Shown in pieces: positions 17,554-26,016 of a DNA stretch of 64,000 nucleotides. The notes under the pieces were generated by a model. It saw nothing but the letters and a program-made list of their open reading frames with translations. It did no database searches and was not told the origin of the DNA. Position 1 is the first letter of the stretch. The number at the start of each line of letters is the position of its first letter. Source of the stretch: Gramella jeungdoensis. Its GTDB lineage: Bacteria > Bacteroidota > Bacteroidia > Flavobacteriales > Flavobacteriaceae. A program made the translations under genes and the position numbers. Location of the stretch: positions 186,001-250,000 of the forward strand of contig NZ_JAMSCK010000002.1 in assembly GCF_023805255.1 (NCBI RefSeq). The letters run 5' to 3'.

Positions 17554-18663
17554 TTGAAAAAGAAAATACTATTTATTTTACATTATCCTCCTCCTGTTCA
17601 TGGAGCAGCAATGGTTGGAGACTATATCCGGAAAAGTGATTTAATTAATGAAGGTTTCAATACCCGATATATTAATCTTGGGACATCCAGGGATATAAAT
17701 GAAATCGGTGATGTGGGAATCTTGAAATGGTTGAGGTATTTTAAAATTCTTTTTAAAACTTTTTACCAGACGATTTTTTTTAGACCCGATCTCACATACT
17801 TTACTTTGAATTCTAATGGAGTTGGTTTTTATAAGGATGCTCTAGTGGCTATTGTCGCTAAACTGGGAGAAGGAAAATTGGTTTATCATTTTCATAATAA
17901 AGGAATTCAAAAAAGAGAAGCCAAGTCCTTTGATAACTTTCTATACAGAAAAGTTTTTAAGGATGCGGAAATAATTCTGCTTTCAGAGAATCTCTATCCG
18001 GATATTCAAAAATATGTTGATAGACGAAAGGTGCATATTTGTCCTAATGGAATACCGCAGTATGGTAAGAAAGTTTCATTAAATGGAATTGATAAGGAAA
18101 TCAAAAAGGTTCAACTACTTTTCCTTTCAAATTTAATAGAATCTAAAGGTGTGTTTGTGCTATTGGAAGCCCTTAAAAAGTTGAAGGATCGCGGCATCCA
18201 TTTTCACTGTTCATACATTGGCGGAGAAGGAGATGTTTCAGCTGAGTTTTTTAATAGTAAAATAAATGACTTTGGGTTAAAAAATTTCGTGTTTTATGAG
18301 GGTAAAAAGTATGGAAATGAGAAACTAGAGTATTTATTAAAATCTCACGTATTTGTACTTCCTACTTTAAATGATTGTTTTCCGTTAGTAATATTAGAAG
18401 CTCTTCAGTTTTCTTTACCAGTAGTTTCTACCATAGAAGGTGGAATTTCCGAGATGGTTGAGAATGAAAAAAATGGATTTTTAGTTCAAAAGAATGATGC
18501 TTTTGAAATTGCTGATAAATTAGAGATTCTAATTAAAGATAGAGAATTAAGGGAGAAAATGGGGGCATATGGGAATTTAAAATATACTGAGGAATTTACC
18601 CTCGAGGCTTTTGAATATAGACTTAATGAAATTTTAGAAAATTTGGTTTCATGGAATTATTAG
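17554..18663 (+). CDS. Glycosyltransferase family 4-like
   Basis: A 369-residue GT-B protein. The N-terminal KKKILFILHYPPPVHGAAMVGDYI is typical for this group. The C-terminal half has LFLSNLIESKGVFVLLEAL and PTLNDCFPLVILEALQFSLPVVSTIEGGISEMV (Asp in place of the first EX7E Glu). The start is TTG at 17554, three bases after the previous stop, and no ATG gives a full N-terminus. The end overlaps the WecG/TagA gene by 13 bases. Confidence 0.82.
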   Translation: MKKKILFILHYPPPVHGAAMVGDYIRKSDLINEGFNTRYINLGTSRDINEIGDVGILKWLRYFKILFKTFYQTIFFRPDLTYFTLNSNGVGFYKDALVAIVAKLGEGKLVYHFHNKGIQKREAKSFDNFLYRKVFKDAEIILLSENLYPDIQKYVDRRKVHICPNGIPQYGKKVSLNGIDKEIKKVQLLFLSNLIESKGVFVLLEALKKLKDRGIHFHCSYIGGEGDVSAEFFNSKINDFGLKNFVFYEGKKYGNEKLEYLLKSHVFVLPTLNDCFPLVILEALQFSLPVVSTIEGGISEMVENEKNGFLVQKNDAFEIADKLEILIKDRELREKMGAYGNLKYTEEFTLEAFEYRLNEILENLVSWNY

Positions 18664-19361
18664 GTTATACAATCAGCTCAAAATTACCTTTAATTAATTA
18701 TGATAAACAGTTAATTGTGAATACCATAAATCCGCATTCATACTGTGTTGCAAAGTCTGATGCTACATTCCGTGAAGCTTTATTGGGAAGCGATTTTTTA
18801 CTGCCAGATGGTATAGGAATCGTTCTTGCGGCAAGAATTTTAAAGAAAAAGAGAATTTTAAAAATAGCTGGGTATGATTTATTTGTCTCACTAATGAAAC
18901 AATTGAATGAGTCTAGTGGAACAGCATTCTTTTTGGGTGCAGCACCAAATACTTTAAGTTTAATCAAGAACAGAGCATCAAAAGAATATCCAAATGTCAA
19001 GATAGAGTGCTATTCACCACCTTATAAATCATTTTTTAATCATATTGATAATTCCGAGATGTTTTCAGAGGTGAATAAGGTTTCTCCTGATGTGCTATTT
19101 GTAGGAATGACTGCGCCAAAACAAGAAAAGTGGGTTTTTGAAAACAGGGATAATCTTAATGCAAGAGTGATTTGCTCCATAGGTGCAGTATTTGATTTTT
19201 ATGCAGGAACAGTTAAAAGGCCATCTAAATTTTGGATAGGATTAGGTCTGGAATGGTTACCACGATTTTTAAAGGAACCCAGGAGATTAGCAAAGAGGAA
19301 TTTGATTTCTACTCCAAAATTTCTATTTGAACTTGTAAAAGCAAAATTTTTAAAAATATAA
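18651..19361 (+). CDS. WecG/TagA/CpsF family glycosyltransferase
   Basis: A 236-residue GT26 protein. Family landmarks are INTINPHSYCVAKSDATFREAL, LLPDGIGIVLAARILKKK (with the conserved Asp), FFLGAAPNTL, PDVLFVGMTAPKQEKWV and a basic, hydrophobic C-terminus (FLKEPRRLAKRNL) that attaches such enzymes to the membrane. Family members transfer the second sugar (ManNAc, ManNAcA or a hexose) to undecaprenyl-PP-linked GlcNAc or a similar primer. Here the likely primer is made by the WecA-like enzyme encoded immediately downstream. Confidence 0.88.
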   Translation: MELLGYTISSKLPLINYDKQLIVNTINPHSYCVAKSDATFREALLGSDFLLPDGIGIVLAARILKKKRILKIAGYDLFVSLMKQLNESSGTAFFLGAAPNTLSLIKNRASKEYPNVKIECYSPPYKSFFNHIDNSEMFSEVNKVSPDVLFVGMTAPKQEKWVFENRDNLNARVICSIGAVFDFYAGTVKRPSKFWIGLGLEWLPRFLKEPRRLAKRNLISTPKFLFELVKAKFLKI

Positions 19362-19414
19362 TTATTGCCCTACCAATAGGTCTATTTCATATTAACCTAA
19401 TCTATATCTTACAA

Positions 19415-20539
19415 ATGAATATTCTTGATCACGAGGTAATCCTTGGATTATTTCGTACTAATTATCTGTTCTTTGTTTTTTGTGTTTTTACAATTGCCTT
19501 TAGTGCTACCTGGTACTTTATACCCAAAGTTCTTTGGGTTACCAAAAAAAAGGATCTAATGAAAACAATTAATGAAAGAAGCTCCCATGACAAGATGGTG
19601 CCTAATTTTGGAGGGGTAGCCTTTTTTATGGTTTTAGTGCTGATCATTTCAATCCTTCAAAGCGTGAAAACCACCTATACAGGAAACCATCTTATTGTAG
19701 CAGCCACTTTATTATTCATGGTGGGACTGAAGGACGATCTGGTCATTTCAACAGCTCGAGTCAAACTTTTCGGTCAGTTATGTGCGGCCTTCTTTCTGGT
19801 GTTTTCTCCTGAATTGCAGATCACCAGTCTACATGGTTTTCTCGGGATCTATGATATTCATGAGGCGTATGGATACTTTTTAAGTGCTTTTATAGTAGTA
19901 GCCGTTATAAATGCCTATAATCTTATAGATGGAATTGACGGGCTGGCTTCCATGGCGGGAATCGTTATTAGTCTGGCTTATGCAGCTGCATTTTATGCAT
20001 CGGGGAATCCATATTTCGTATTGGTAAGCGTATGTGTCGCCGGAATTCTTTTTGCTTACCTTCGGTTCAATTTTTCCCGGGGTAGGAATAAGATCTTTAT
20101 GGGAGATTCAGGATCTCTTATCATCGGCCTTGTAATAGCATGTCTTACACTTAAGATTCTCGCATTAGCATTTGATTCAAAAGTCCAGTATCTAAACAAT
20201 GCAAGGCTGGTTTATGTTGCCTCAGTGCTTTTTCTACCTTTATTTGATACCTTGAGGGTGATGATTTTGAGGATCCTATCAGGGAAAAGTCCTTTCGTTG
20301 CAGATCGTAATCATATCCACCATATCTTACTTGACCTTGGTTTATCTCATTTTAAAGCCAGTTTTAGCCTGGCAATTTTAAATATCCTGGTAATTTTAAG
20401 TTTTATTTTATTGAGCAAATATTTGGGTCATGATATGCTGGTTCTGGCTATGATCGGCATAGGCGCTAGTATAGCTTTACTTTTCCAGATCCTTAAAAAG
20501 AGAGCCAGGGAGATAAAACGTATCAACTCATTTGCATAA
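19415..20539 (+). CDS. Undecaprenyl-phosphate sugar-1-phosphate transferase (WecA/TagO/MraY family)
   Basis: A 374-residue protein with about ten to eleven membrane helices that starts the repeat unit by moving an N-acetylhexosamine-1-phosphate from its UDP form onto undecaprenyl phosphate. Diagnostic cytoplasmic motifs are all present: GLKDDL (metal binding), NAYNLIDGIDGLA, FMGDSGSL and DRNHIHHILLDLGLSH. The HIHH motif fits polyisoprenyl-phosphate GlcNAc-1-P transferases rather than MraY of peptidoglycan synthesis. Composition returns to that of the flanking chromosome from this gene on. Confidence 0.88.
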   Translation: MNILDHEVILGLFRTNYLFFVFCVFTIAFSATWYFIPKVLWVTKKKDLMKTINERSSHDKMVPNFGGVAFFMVLVLIISILQSVKTTYTGNHLIVAATLLFMVGLKDDLVISTARVKLFGQLCAAFFLVFSPELQITSLHGFLGIYDIHEAYGYFLSAFIVVAVINAYNLIDGIDGLASMAGIVISLAYAAAFYASGNPYFVLVSVCVAGILFAYLRFNFSRGRNKIFMGDSGSLIIGLVIACLTLKILALAFDSKVQYLNNARLVYVASVLFLPLFDTLRVMILRILSGKSPFVADRNHIHHILLDLGLSHFKASFSLAILNILVILSFILLSKYLGHDMLVLAMIGIGASIALLFQILKKRAREIKRINSFA

Positions 20540-20591
20540 TTGAGTTCCACACCTTATAAAGATTTAATAATTCTATATTCGCAAAAATTTT

Positions 20592-21395
20592 ATGGAAATG
20601 CAATCCCCTCAATTTTTTAGACCGGTGATCACTATGTTTCTGATCACTATACTTACTACTTCCTGTGTTTCCCGTAAGGAAATAGTATATTTCCAGGGAC
20701 TGGAAAAAGCAGACGAAGTATTGGATGAAAATATTAATACCAGTCTTGAAATTAAACCAAATGACCTTCTAACAATAAGCGTTTCGGCTCCAGAGCAGGA
20801 AGCCGCATTACCTTTTAATCTTCCGGTGATCGGGGTGCCACAGGGAGGAATGCAGGGTGAACTTACTGTTGGTGGTAGACAGCAGATGCAAACTTATTTA
20901 GTGGATTCCGATGGCAATATTGAATTCCCTGTATTGGGAACAGTATCAGTGGAAGGACTGAGCCGACAAGAATTATCCGGTAAATTAAAGGAACAGATTA
21001 GTGAATATGTTCAGGATCCTATAGTGAATATAAGGATCGTGAACTTCCAGGTAAGTGTTTTAGGTGAGGTAAACCGTCCCGGTACCTTTGATGTCAAAGA
21101 TGAATATCTCAGTTTGCCCAAAGCTCTTGGTCTGGCCGGTGATCTAAGTATATATGGAAGAAGGGATAATGTGCTTGTGATGCGGGAAGAGAATGACAAG
21201 AAGATCCATGCCTACCTAGATCTTACAGACCCAAGTGTAATAAACTCTCCTTTTTATTATTTACAGCAGAATGATGTGCTCTATGTAGAGCCTAATGGTG
21301 CTCAAATGCAGTCAGCCAGTTATAACCGTAATGCAGGAGTGTATATTTCCATAGCCTCTGTTCTAATCTCATTAGCAGTCTTAATTACCAATTAA
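20592..21395 (+). CDS. wza: Polysaccharide export outer-membrane lipoprotein (Wza-like)
   Basis: A 267-residue protein with a lipoprotein-type signal (LITILTTSC, Cys at about residue 25). A poly-export domain follows (LEIKPNDLLTISVSAPEQE to QMQTYLVDSDGNIEFPVLGTV), then an SLBB domain (VSVLGEVNRPGTFDVKDEYLSLPKAL). A C-terminal hydrophobic helix (VYISIASVLISLAVLI) fits a membrane-spanning end. It forms the export channel partner of the Wzc gene that begins two bases after its stop. A second ATG at 20598 is possible. Between the two domains is a Gln/Gly-rich insert (GVPQGGMQGELTVGGRQQMQ). Confidence 0.88.
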   Translation: MEMQSPQFFRPVITMFLITILTTSCVSRKEIVYFQGLEKADEVLDENINTSLEIKPNDLLTISVSAPEQEAALPFNLPVIGVPQGGMQGELTVGGRQQMQTYLVDSDGNIEFPVLGTVSVEGLSRQELSGKLKEQISEYVQDPIVNIRIVNFQVSVLGEVNRPGTFDVKDEYLSLPKALGLAGDLSIYGRRDNVLVMREENDKKIHAYLDLTDPSVINSPFYYLQQNDVLYVEPNGAQMQSASYNRNAGVYISIASVLISLAVLITN

Positions 21396-21396
21396 T

Positions 21397-23796
21397 ATGT
21401 CACAGCAAAATCATAATTCCCGTCCACAGGAAGAAGAGATCGATCTTAGGGAAGAACTAGAGAAATATAGTAAGCACTGGCCATGGTTTGTTCTTGGTGT
21501 TCTAATTTGTGTATTCATTGCTTTTGCATACTTAAGAGTTACCACCCCAAGTTACCATACCATTGCGAGTATTATTATAAAAGATGAGGAGAGTAAATCT
21601 CCTTCTTCGGAAATGGCGGCCTTTGCCGATCTTGGCCTTTTAGGAGGAATGGGAACTAATTCCATTGAGAATGAAATTGGGATCCTCAAATCGAAACGAA
21701 TGATGACCAGTGTGGTAAAGGCTTTAAACCTGAATATTACCTATTATGATGATGATGCTATAAAGAGTTCAGAGTTATACAGGGATTCCCCTTATTTCGT
21801 TCAGGTGTTAAAGCCTGATGAAAAGAAGCTCTCTGAATTTTCCAGTGAAGGAGCAAACCAGTTTCTTCTAACCAATGTTTCGGAAGAAGGCTTTGAACTG
21901 GTCAATAAAGAAACCGGGGAAGTTTTTAAGGGCAAATTTGGCCAGCCTCTGGAAATTCCTTTTGCCGATATAATTGTGGTAGAGAATAGCGATTTTATTC
22001 CTTTAGAAGAAGGAGTTCCCAATGTGGGACTTCGCTTTTCCAATATTGAACCAGTAGTATTAAAATACAGAGAAAAGCTTCAGTTGAATCTAACCGATAA
22101 AAATTCAAGTCTTATAGAGCTGGGAATGGATGATGAAGTTAAAGCGAAGGCTCAGGATATCCTTAACCAGTTGATCTTTGAATACAATCGTGAAGCTATT
22201 GAAGATAAAAATCTTGTTGCAAGAAATACCGCTGATTTCATTGATGAACGTCTGCAAATCATCAACCAGGAACTGGATTCGGTGGAGACCGGAAAAGAGA
22301 ATTTCAAGGAAGCCAACCGCCTTACCGATATTGAAGCCGAAGCCGAGATGTTCATTGAAAATGCCAGCGATTATAATAAACGTGAACAGGAAATTGCTAC
22401 TCAACTGGAACTGGCCAATACCATGATCGATTATCTGAAATCAGGCTCACAGTCTGATCTGCTTCCGGCTAACCTTGGAATTGAAGAACAGTCAGTAAAC
22501 GCCAGTATAGAGGAATATAATAATCTGGTACTTGAACGTAACAGGATCCTTGCCGGTTCTACTGAAAAGAATCCTGTAGTGGTTAGACTTAACAGTCAGA
22601 TCGACCAGATACGGGATAATGTATTGCATAGTTTTGAAAGGTTAAGGGCTAATCTAAGAGTTTCTCAACAGGAACTGGAAAGACAGGGCTCGGTTATAAA
22701 TTCTAAAATTTCTGCTGTTCCGGCAAAGGAAAGACAGTACAGAGGGATCGAAAGGCAGCAGAATATAAAGGAATCCCTTTATCTATTTCTGCTTCAGAAA
22801 AGGGAGGAAAATTCCTTAAGCCTGGCAGTGACTGCGCCCAAAGCAAAGATCGTAGACAGGGCATACAGTTCGGTTGCACCGGTGTCTCCAAAACCGAAAA
22901 TCATTTTACTTGCAGCGCTTATACTTGGATTGTTAATTCCATTCCTGGTGATCTATCTGAAGAATCTTCTCAGCAATACAGTTAAAAGCAGGGAGGATAT
23001 GGAAAAAGTGACTAAAGAAATTCCAATTGTTGGGGAGATCCCTAGTGTGGCAAGAAAAGAAAATGAAATGATCCTGCATAATGACCGGAGTGTCCTGGCA
23101 GAAGCATTCAGGATACTACATACCAATTTGCAATATCTTATTGTGAACACTGCAGAAAAGGAAAGAGGCAATACTATTTTTGTCACTTCTACAGTAAAGG
23201 GAGAAGGTAAGACCCTGGTTTCTTTCAATCTGGCTCTTACCCTGGCAAATACGAATAAAAAAGTGCTCATCATTGGAGCAGATCTAAGGAATCCGCAGTT
23301 ACAACGATTTGAGGAAGACGCAAGACTTTATAACGGAGTGAGCGATTACCTGGCAAATGATGATCTTAGGCTTGGTGATCTAATTCGTCAATCGAAACAT
23401 CATAAAAATCTTAATTTGCTTCCGTCAGGAAACATTCCGCCTAACCCATCAGAACTTTGGAGGAGAACCAAGACGGGTGAGATGTTTAAGGAACTTGAAG
23501 CGATGTATGACTATATAATTGTTGATACTGCTCCCTCACTGGTAGTAACCGATACCTTCCTGATCAATAAATGGGCAGATATCACCCTTTACGTGGTGAG
23601 AGCTGGTTATACGGAGAAGAAGCTATTGAACTTTGCTGCAGATGCGAAGAATGATGGGAAGTTACATGATGTAAGTTTTGTACTTAATGATGTAAAATGG
23701 GCAAACTTTGGTTACGGTAATAAATATGGTTATGCTTATGGCGAGGAAAAGAAGTCCTTTTTGCAAAAATTAAGAAACAAAGCTGCTTTTTGGTAG
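21397..23796 (+). CDS. wzc: Tyrosine autokinase / chain-length regulator (Wzc-like)
   Basis: A 799-residue BY-kinase. A Wzz domain spans two membrane helices (about 30-50, WPWFVLGVLICVFIAFAYL, and about 507-527, IILLAALILGLLIPFLVIYL), with a long coiled-coil-rich periplasmic part between. The cytoplasmic kinase starts near 570. It has Walker A VKGEGKTLVSFN near 600, Walker A' VLIIGADLRNP, Walker B YDYIIVDTAP and a C-terminal tyrosine cluster (FGYGNKYGYAYGEEK), the usual autophosphorylation site. It governs polymer length and export with Wza. No Wzb-type phosphatase gene is next to it. Confidence 0.93.
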   Translation: MSQQNHNSRPQEEEIDLREELEKYSKHWPWFVLGVLICVFIAFAYLRVTTPSYHTIASIIIKDEESKSPSSEMAAFADLGLLGGMGTNSIENEIGILKSKRMMTSVVKALNLNITYYDDDAIKSSELYRDSPYFVQVLKPDEKKLSEFSSEGANQFLLTNVSEEGFELVNKETGEVFKGKFGQPLEIPFADIIVVENSDFIPLEEGVPNVGLRFSNIEPVVLKYREKLQLNLTDKNSSLIELGMDDEVKAKAQDILNQLIFEYNREAIEDKNLVARNTADFIDERLQIINQELDSVETGKENFKEANRLTDIEAEAEMFIENASDYNKREQEIATQLELANTMIDYLKSGSQSDLLPANLGIEEQSVNASIEEYNNLVLERNRILAGSTEKNPVVVRLNSQIDQIRDNVLHSFERLRANLRVSQQELERQGSVINSKISAVPAKERQYRGIERQQNIKESLYLFLLQKREENSLSLAVTAPKAKIVDRAYSSVAPVSPKPKIILLAALILGLLIPFLVIYLKNLLSNTVKSREDMEKVTKEIPIVGEIPSVARKENEMILHNDRSVLAEAFRILHTNLQYLIVNTAEKERGNTIFVTSTVKGEGKTLVSFNLALTLANTNKKVLIIGADLRNPQLQRFEEDARLYNGVSDYLANDDLRLGDLIRQSKHHKNLNLLPSGNIPPNPSELWRRTKTGEMFKELEAMYDYIIVDTAPSLVVTDTFLINKWADITLYVVRAGYTEKKLLNFAADAKNDGKLHDVSFVLNDVKWANFGYGNKYGYAYGEEKKSFLQKLRNKAAFW

Positions 23797-23988
23797 GACT
23801 TCGACCCTTCGTCAGGCTCAGTGTTCAGTCCTTCCAATGATCAATTAACAATATCTATAACCAATTAGTTTGATGCCCTGAGCTTGTCGAAAGGCTCTTA
23901 ATTATTGTAATAAAATAAATTTAAATTTTAAGACCAGCTTAAAGTACTAAATCGCTTTAAGCTTTTCTTTTTTATAAACGATTACAAG
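23797..23988. repeat. REP-like inverted pair between wzc and wzi-like gene
   Basis: CCTTCGTCAGGCTCAG-type sequence (about 23806-23821) and its approximate inverse CCCTGAGCTTGTCGAAAGG (23876-23894) flank a 54-base AT-rich spacer. A related unit, CCTTCGACAAGCTCAGG, occurs at 25746-25762. The remainder is GCTTTAAGC-rich. No coding frame seen. Confidence 0.6.
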
Positions 23989-25338
23989 GTGAAAATAAGA
24001 ATAAGCTTATTATATATCCTCTTAATGTCTGGTTTCCAGGTATTCTCTCAAGTCGATTTTTCAGGAAGTCTAAATCTTCAGGGATATTATTCGAATAAAG
24101 AAAAATTGCCATTCTGGTTCTATAGTAATCAGAGAGGCAGAATATCTGAAGAAACTACTATGGCAGGCTGGATAAGTGGGAAGATGGATTATACTATTTC
24201 TGAAAAATCCAGCTTGGAGATAGGTGGAGGACTTTTATACCAGGATGATTACCTGAACGATGATTTTATTGATGAACTATATATTGATTTTAAATATTCG
24301 AAGTTCAGTTTAATTGCCGGGAGGAAACATTACGAGGAGTTATACAATGGATTAAGTGCTGCCAATGAGAATTTTGCCTGGTCCTTGAACGCAAGTCCAA
24401 TGCCGGGGATACAGATAAAAACTGATGAAACTATTTATTTTAATCAAAATGAAAAGCTGGGATTCGAATTTTCATGGGCGGAATATTTAATGGGGAACGA
24501 TCGTTTTGTAAAGGGAACTAGATTACATTCCAAAAGTTTATACCTCGTCTATAATTTAAATCAAGACTGGATATTAAAAGGAGGGATCAGGCATTTTGCT
24601 CAGTGGGGAGGTAAATCTCCAGTCGGAGGTTCTCAACCTACTGGGCTTAAGGATTATTTTATGATCATTACTGGGAGAGAAGGAGGTGAAAATGCGTTAG
24701 TTCAAGATCAGCAAAATGTATTAGGTAGCCATTTAGGAACTTATGAACTTTATTTAAGTCGAGAATTAGGAAATCTTAGATTCAGGTTTATATATAATCA
24801 TTATTTTGAAGACGGTACAGGCAGTCGTTATGCCAATTTTCCTGACGGAAGGTATGGATTCTATTTTGAGAATAAAGAGGAGAACAGTCTTTTCCAGAGC
24901 TGGATCTATGAATTCTACTATACCCGTAACCAGAGTATGAACAGTTCTGCACCCCATAAGTATGATTACTATTTTTGGAACGGAATTTATAGATCGGGTT
25001 GGACCTATCAGGATCAAATTATAGGAGTGCCATTTTTTGATTTTGATGAGGAGACTCCAATTATCACTGGCAATAAATTCCTCGCTCACCATATTGGTTT
25101 AGCAGGTAATTTCAATAATTATTTTTTGAGCTATCCATTTAAATTACTGGCCACTTATGTTCGTAAGGATGGAACCTTGTCTAAACGATACACGCCAAAC
25201 CGGGATGAAATCTATCTGAGTTATGAAATGGGACTGCTTAAAGAACCTTTTAAGCTTTGCATAATGCTGGGAGCAGAATATTCCAATGTTGCCAAGCCTG
25301 TATACGGCGCCGGCCTTAGCCTTTCAAAGCAGTTTTGA
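23989..25338 (+). CDS. Capsule assembly Wzi-family outer-membrane protein
   Basis: A 449-residue beta-barrel protein with a signal peptide (residues 1-21, ending VFSQ) and antiparallel aromatic-rich strands throughout, ending in SLSKQF. Features such as GLSAANENFAWSLNASPMPGIQIKT and AGRKHYEELYNGL fit the Wzi family, which anchors capsule to the cell surface. The start is GTG at 23989. It is the last gene of the capsule locus, 192 bases after wzc, with REP-like repeats in the gap. Direct anchoring of this polymer is inferred. Confidence 0.78.
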   Translation: MKIRISLLYILLMSGFQVFSQVDFSGSLNLQGYYSNKEKLPFWFYSNQRGRISEETTMAGWISGKMDYTISEKSSLEIGGGLLYQDDYLNDDFIDELYIDFKYSKFSLIAGRKHYEELYNGLSAANENFAWSLNASPMPGIQIKTDETIYFNQNEKLGFEFSWAEYLMGNDRFVKGTRLHSKSLYLVYNLNQDWILKGGIRHFAQWGGKSPVGGSQPTGLKDYFMIITGREGGENALVQDQQNVLGSHLGTYELYLSRELGNLRFRFIYNHYFEDGTGSRYANFPDGRYGFYFENKEENSLFQSWIYEFYYTRNQSMNSSAPHKYDYYFWNGIYRSGWTYQDQIIGVPFFDFDEETPIITGNKFLAHHIGLAGNFNNYFLSYPFKLLATYVRKDGTLSKRYTPNRDEIYLSYEMGLLKEPFKLCIMLGAEYSNVAKPVYGAGLSLSKQF

Positions 25339-25347
25339 GTATTCGGT

Positions 25348-25457
25348 AGTTTGTAGTTCGGGGTTGTGTGTTGTGCGTTCTCTTTTGTGAGTTGAGAGTT
25401 GTGTGTTGTATGTTGTGTGTTGTGGGTGTAAGTCATTTCGAGCAAAGCGAAGGAATC
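25348..25457 (+). repeat. Heptad array plus GTCATT element (right flank of capsule locus)
   Basis: Twelve consecutive 7-bp units of the NGTTSKN family (AGTTTGT, AGTTCGG, GGTTGTG, TGTTGTG and so on, 25348-25431) run directly into GTCATTTCGAG...GAAGGAATCT (25432-25457). This is the same arrangement as in the left flank at 2342-2600. Confidence 0.88.
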
Positions 25458-25540
25458 TCCTTATTAGTTGGTAGTCTTTAGTCTTTAGTCTTTAGTCGGG
25501 AGTAAGTCTATCCTCTATGTTATCTTCTCTATTTTCAATA

Positions 25541-25607
25541 ATTCAACATTCAAAATTTATCTTTTAAAAAAGAGCTTAAAACTTACTGCTTAAAGCTATA
25601 AGCTATT
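25541..25607 (+). repeat. 67-bp direct repeat, right copy
   Basis: Matches 2676-2742 at 65 of 67 positions in the same orientation; see that entry. Confidence 0.9.
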
Positions 25608-25879
25608 CTATAAGAGTTTGCCACGGCTTCGCCTCGCAAAGACCTTAAGGTTTTTTAGTTGGTAGTCTCTAGTCGTCAGTCCGTAGTAAGTCTATACTCT
25701 ATTTTCTCTTTTCAATAATTCAACATCCCAGAGAAAGGCACCGCTCCTTCGACAAGCTCAGGACGCTCAGCCTGACATTAGTCATTCGACATTTAAAACC
25801 TAACACATCTCTTCTCTATTCTCTACTCTCCGTTAACAACAATTCAAAATTCAACATTTAAAATTCCTTTATTTAACTT

Positions 25880-25935
25880 CTCAATACTCAATACTCAATA
25901 CTCAATACTCCGAACTCCGAACTCCGAACTCAAAA
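25880..25935 (-). repeat. Inverse heptad array (CTCAATA x4, CTCCGAA x3)
   Basis: Four exact CTCAATA units (25880-25907), three exact CTCCGAA units (25908-25928) and CTCAAAA. CTCCGAA is the reverse complement of the AGTTCGG-type unit read in another phase (TTCGGAG), so this array is the inverted counterpart of the forward array at 25348-25431. Confidence 0.9.
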
Positions 25936-25963
25936 TTAATCTTCATATTTACAGCTAATTACC

Positions 25964-25971
25964 TATATTTG
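25964..25971 (+). promoter_or_regulatory. Predicted -7 box for the histidine kinase operon
   Basis: TATATTTG fits TAnnTTTG exactly and lies 46 bases before the kinase ATG. No clear TTG sits at the usual -33 distance. Confidence 0.45.
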
Positions 25972-26016
25972 ACAACCCTAAAATTTAAGCCCTAAACCAG
26001 CCTTTAACCTCGTTGA

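Larger units (their letters stand above)
25339..26016. other. Repeat-rich intergenic region, no gene
   Basis: No coding frame of credible quality. It holds a 12-unit heptad array joined to a GTCATTTCGAG element (25348-25457), TAGTCTT heptads (about 25470-25500 and 25657-25690), the right copy of the 67-bp direct repeat, a REP unit (25746-25762), an inverse heptad array (25880-25935) and the promoter of the histidine kinase gene. Confidence 0.85.

Noticed and set aside
25339-26016. Insertion sequence remnant in the right flank
   Set aside because: No transposase fragment in any frame; the content is explained by short repeats.
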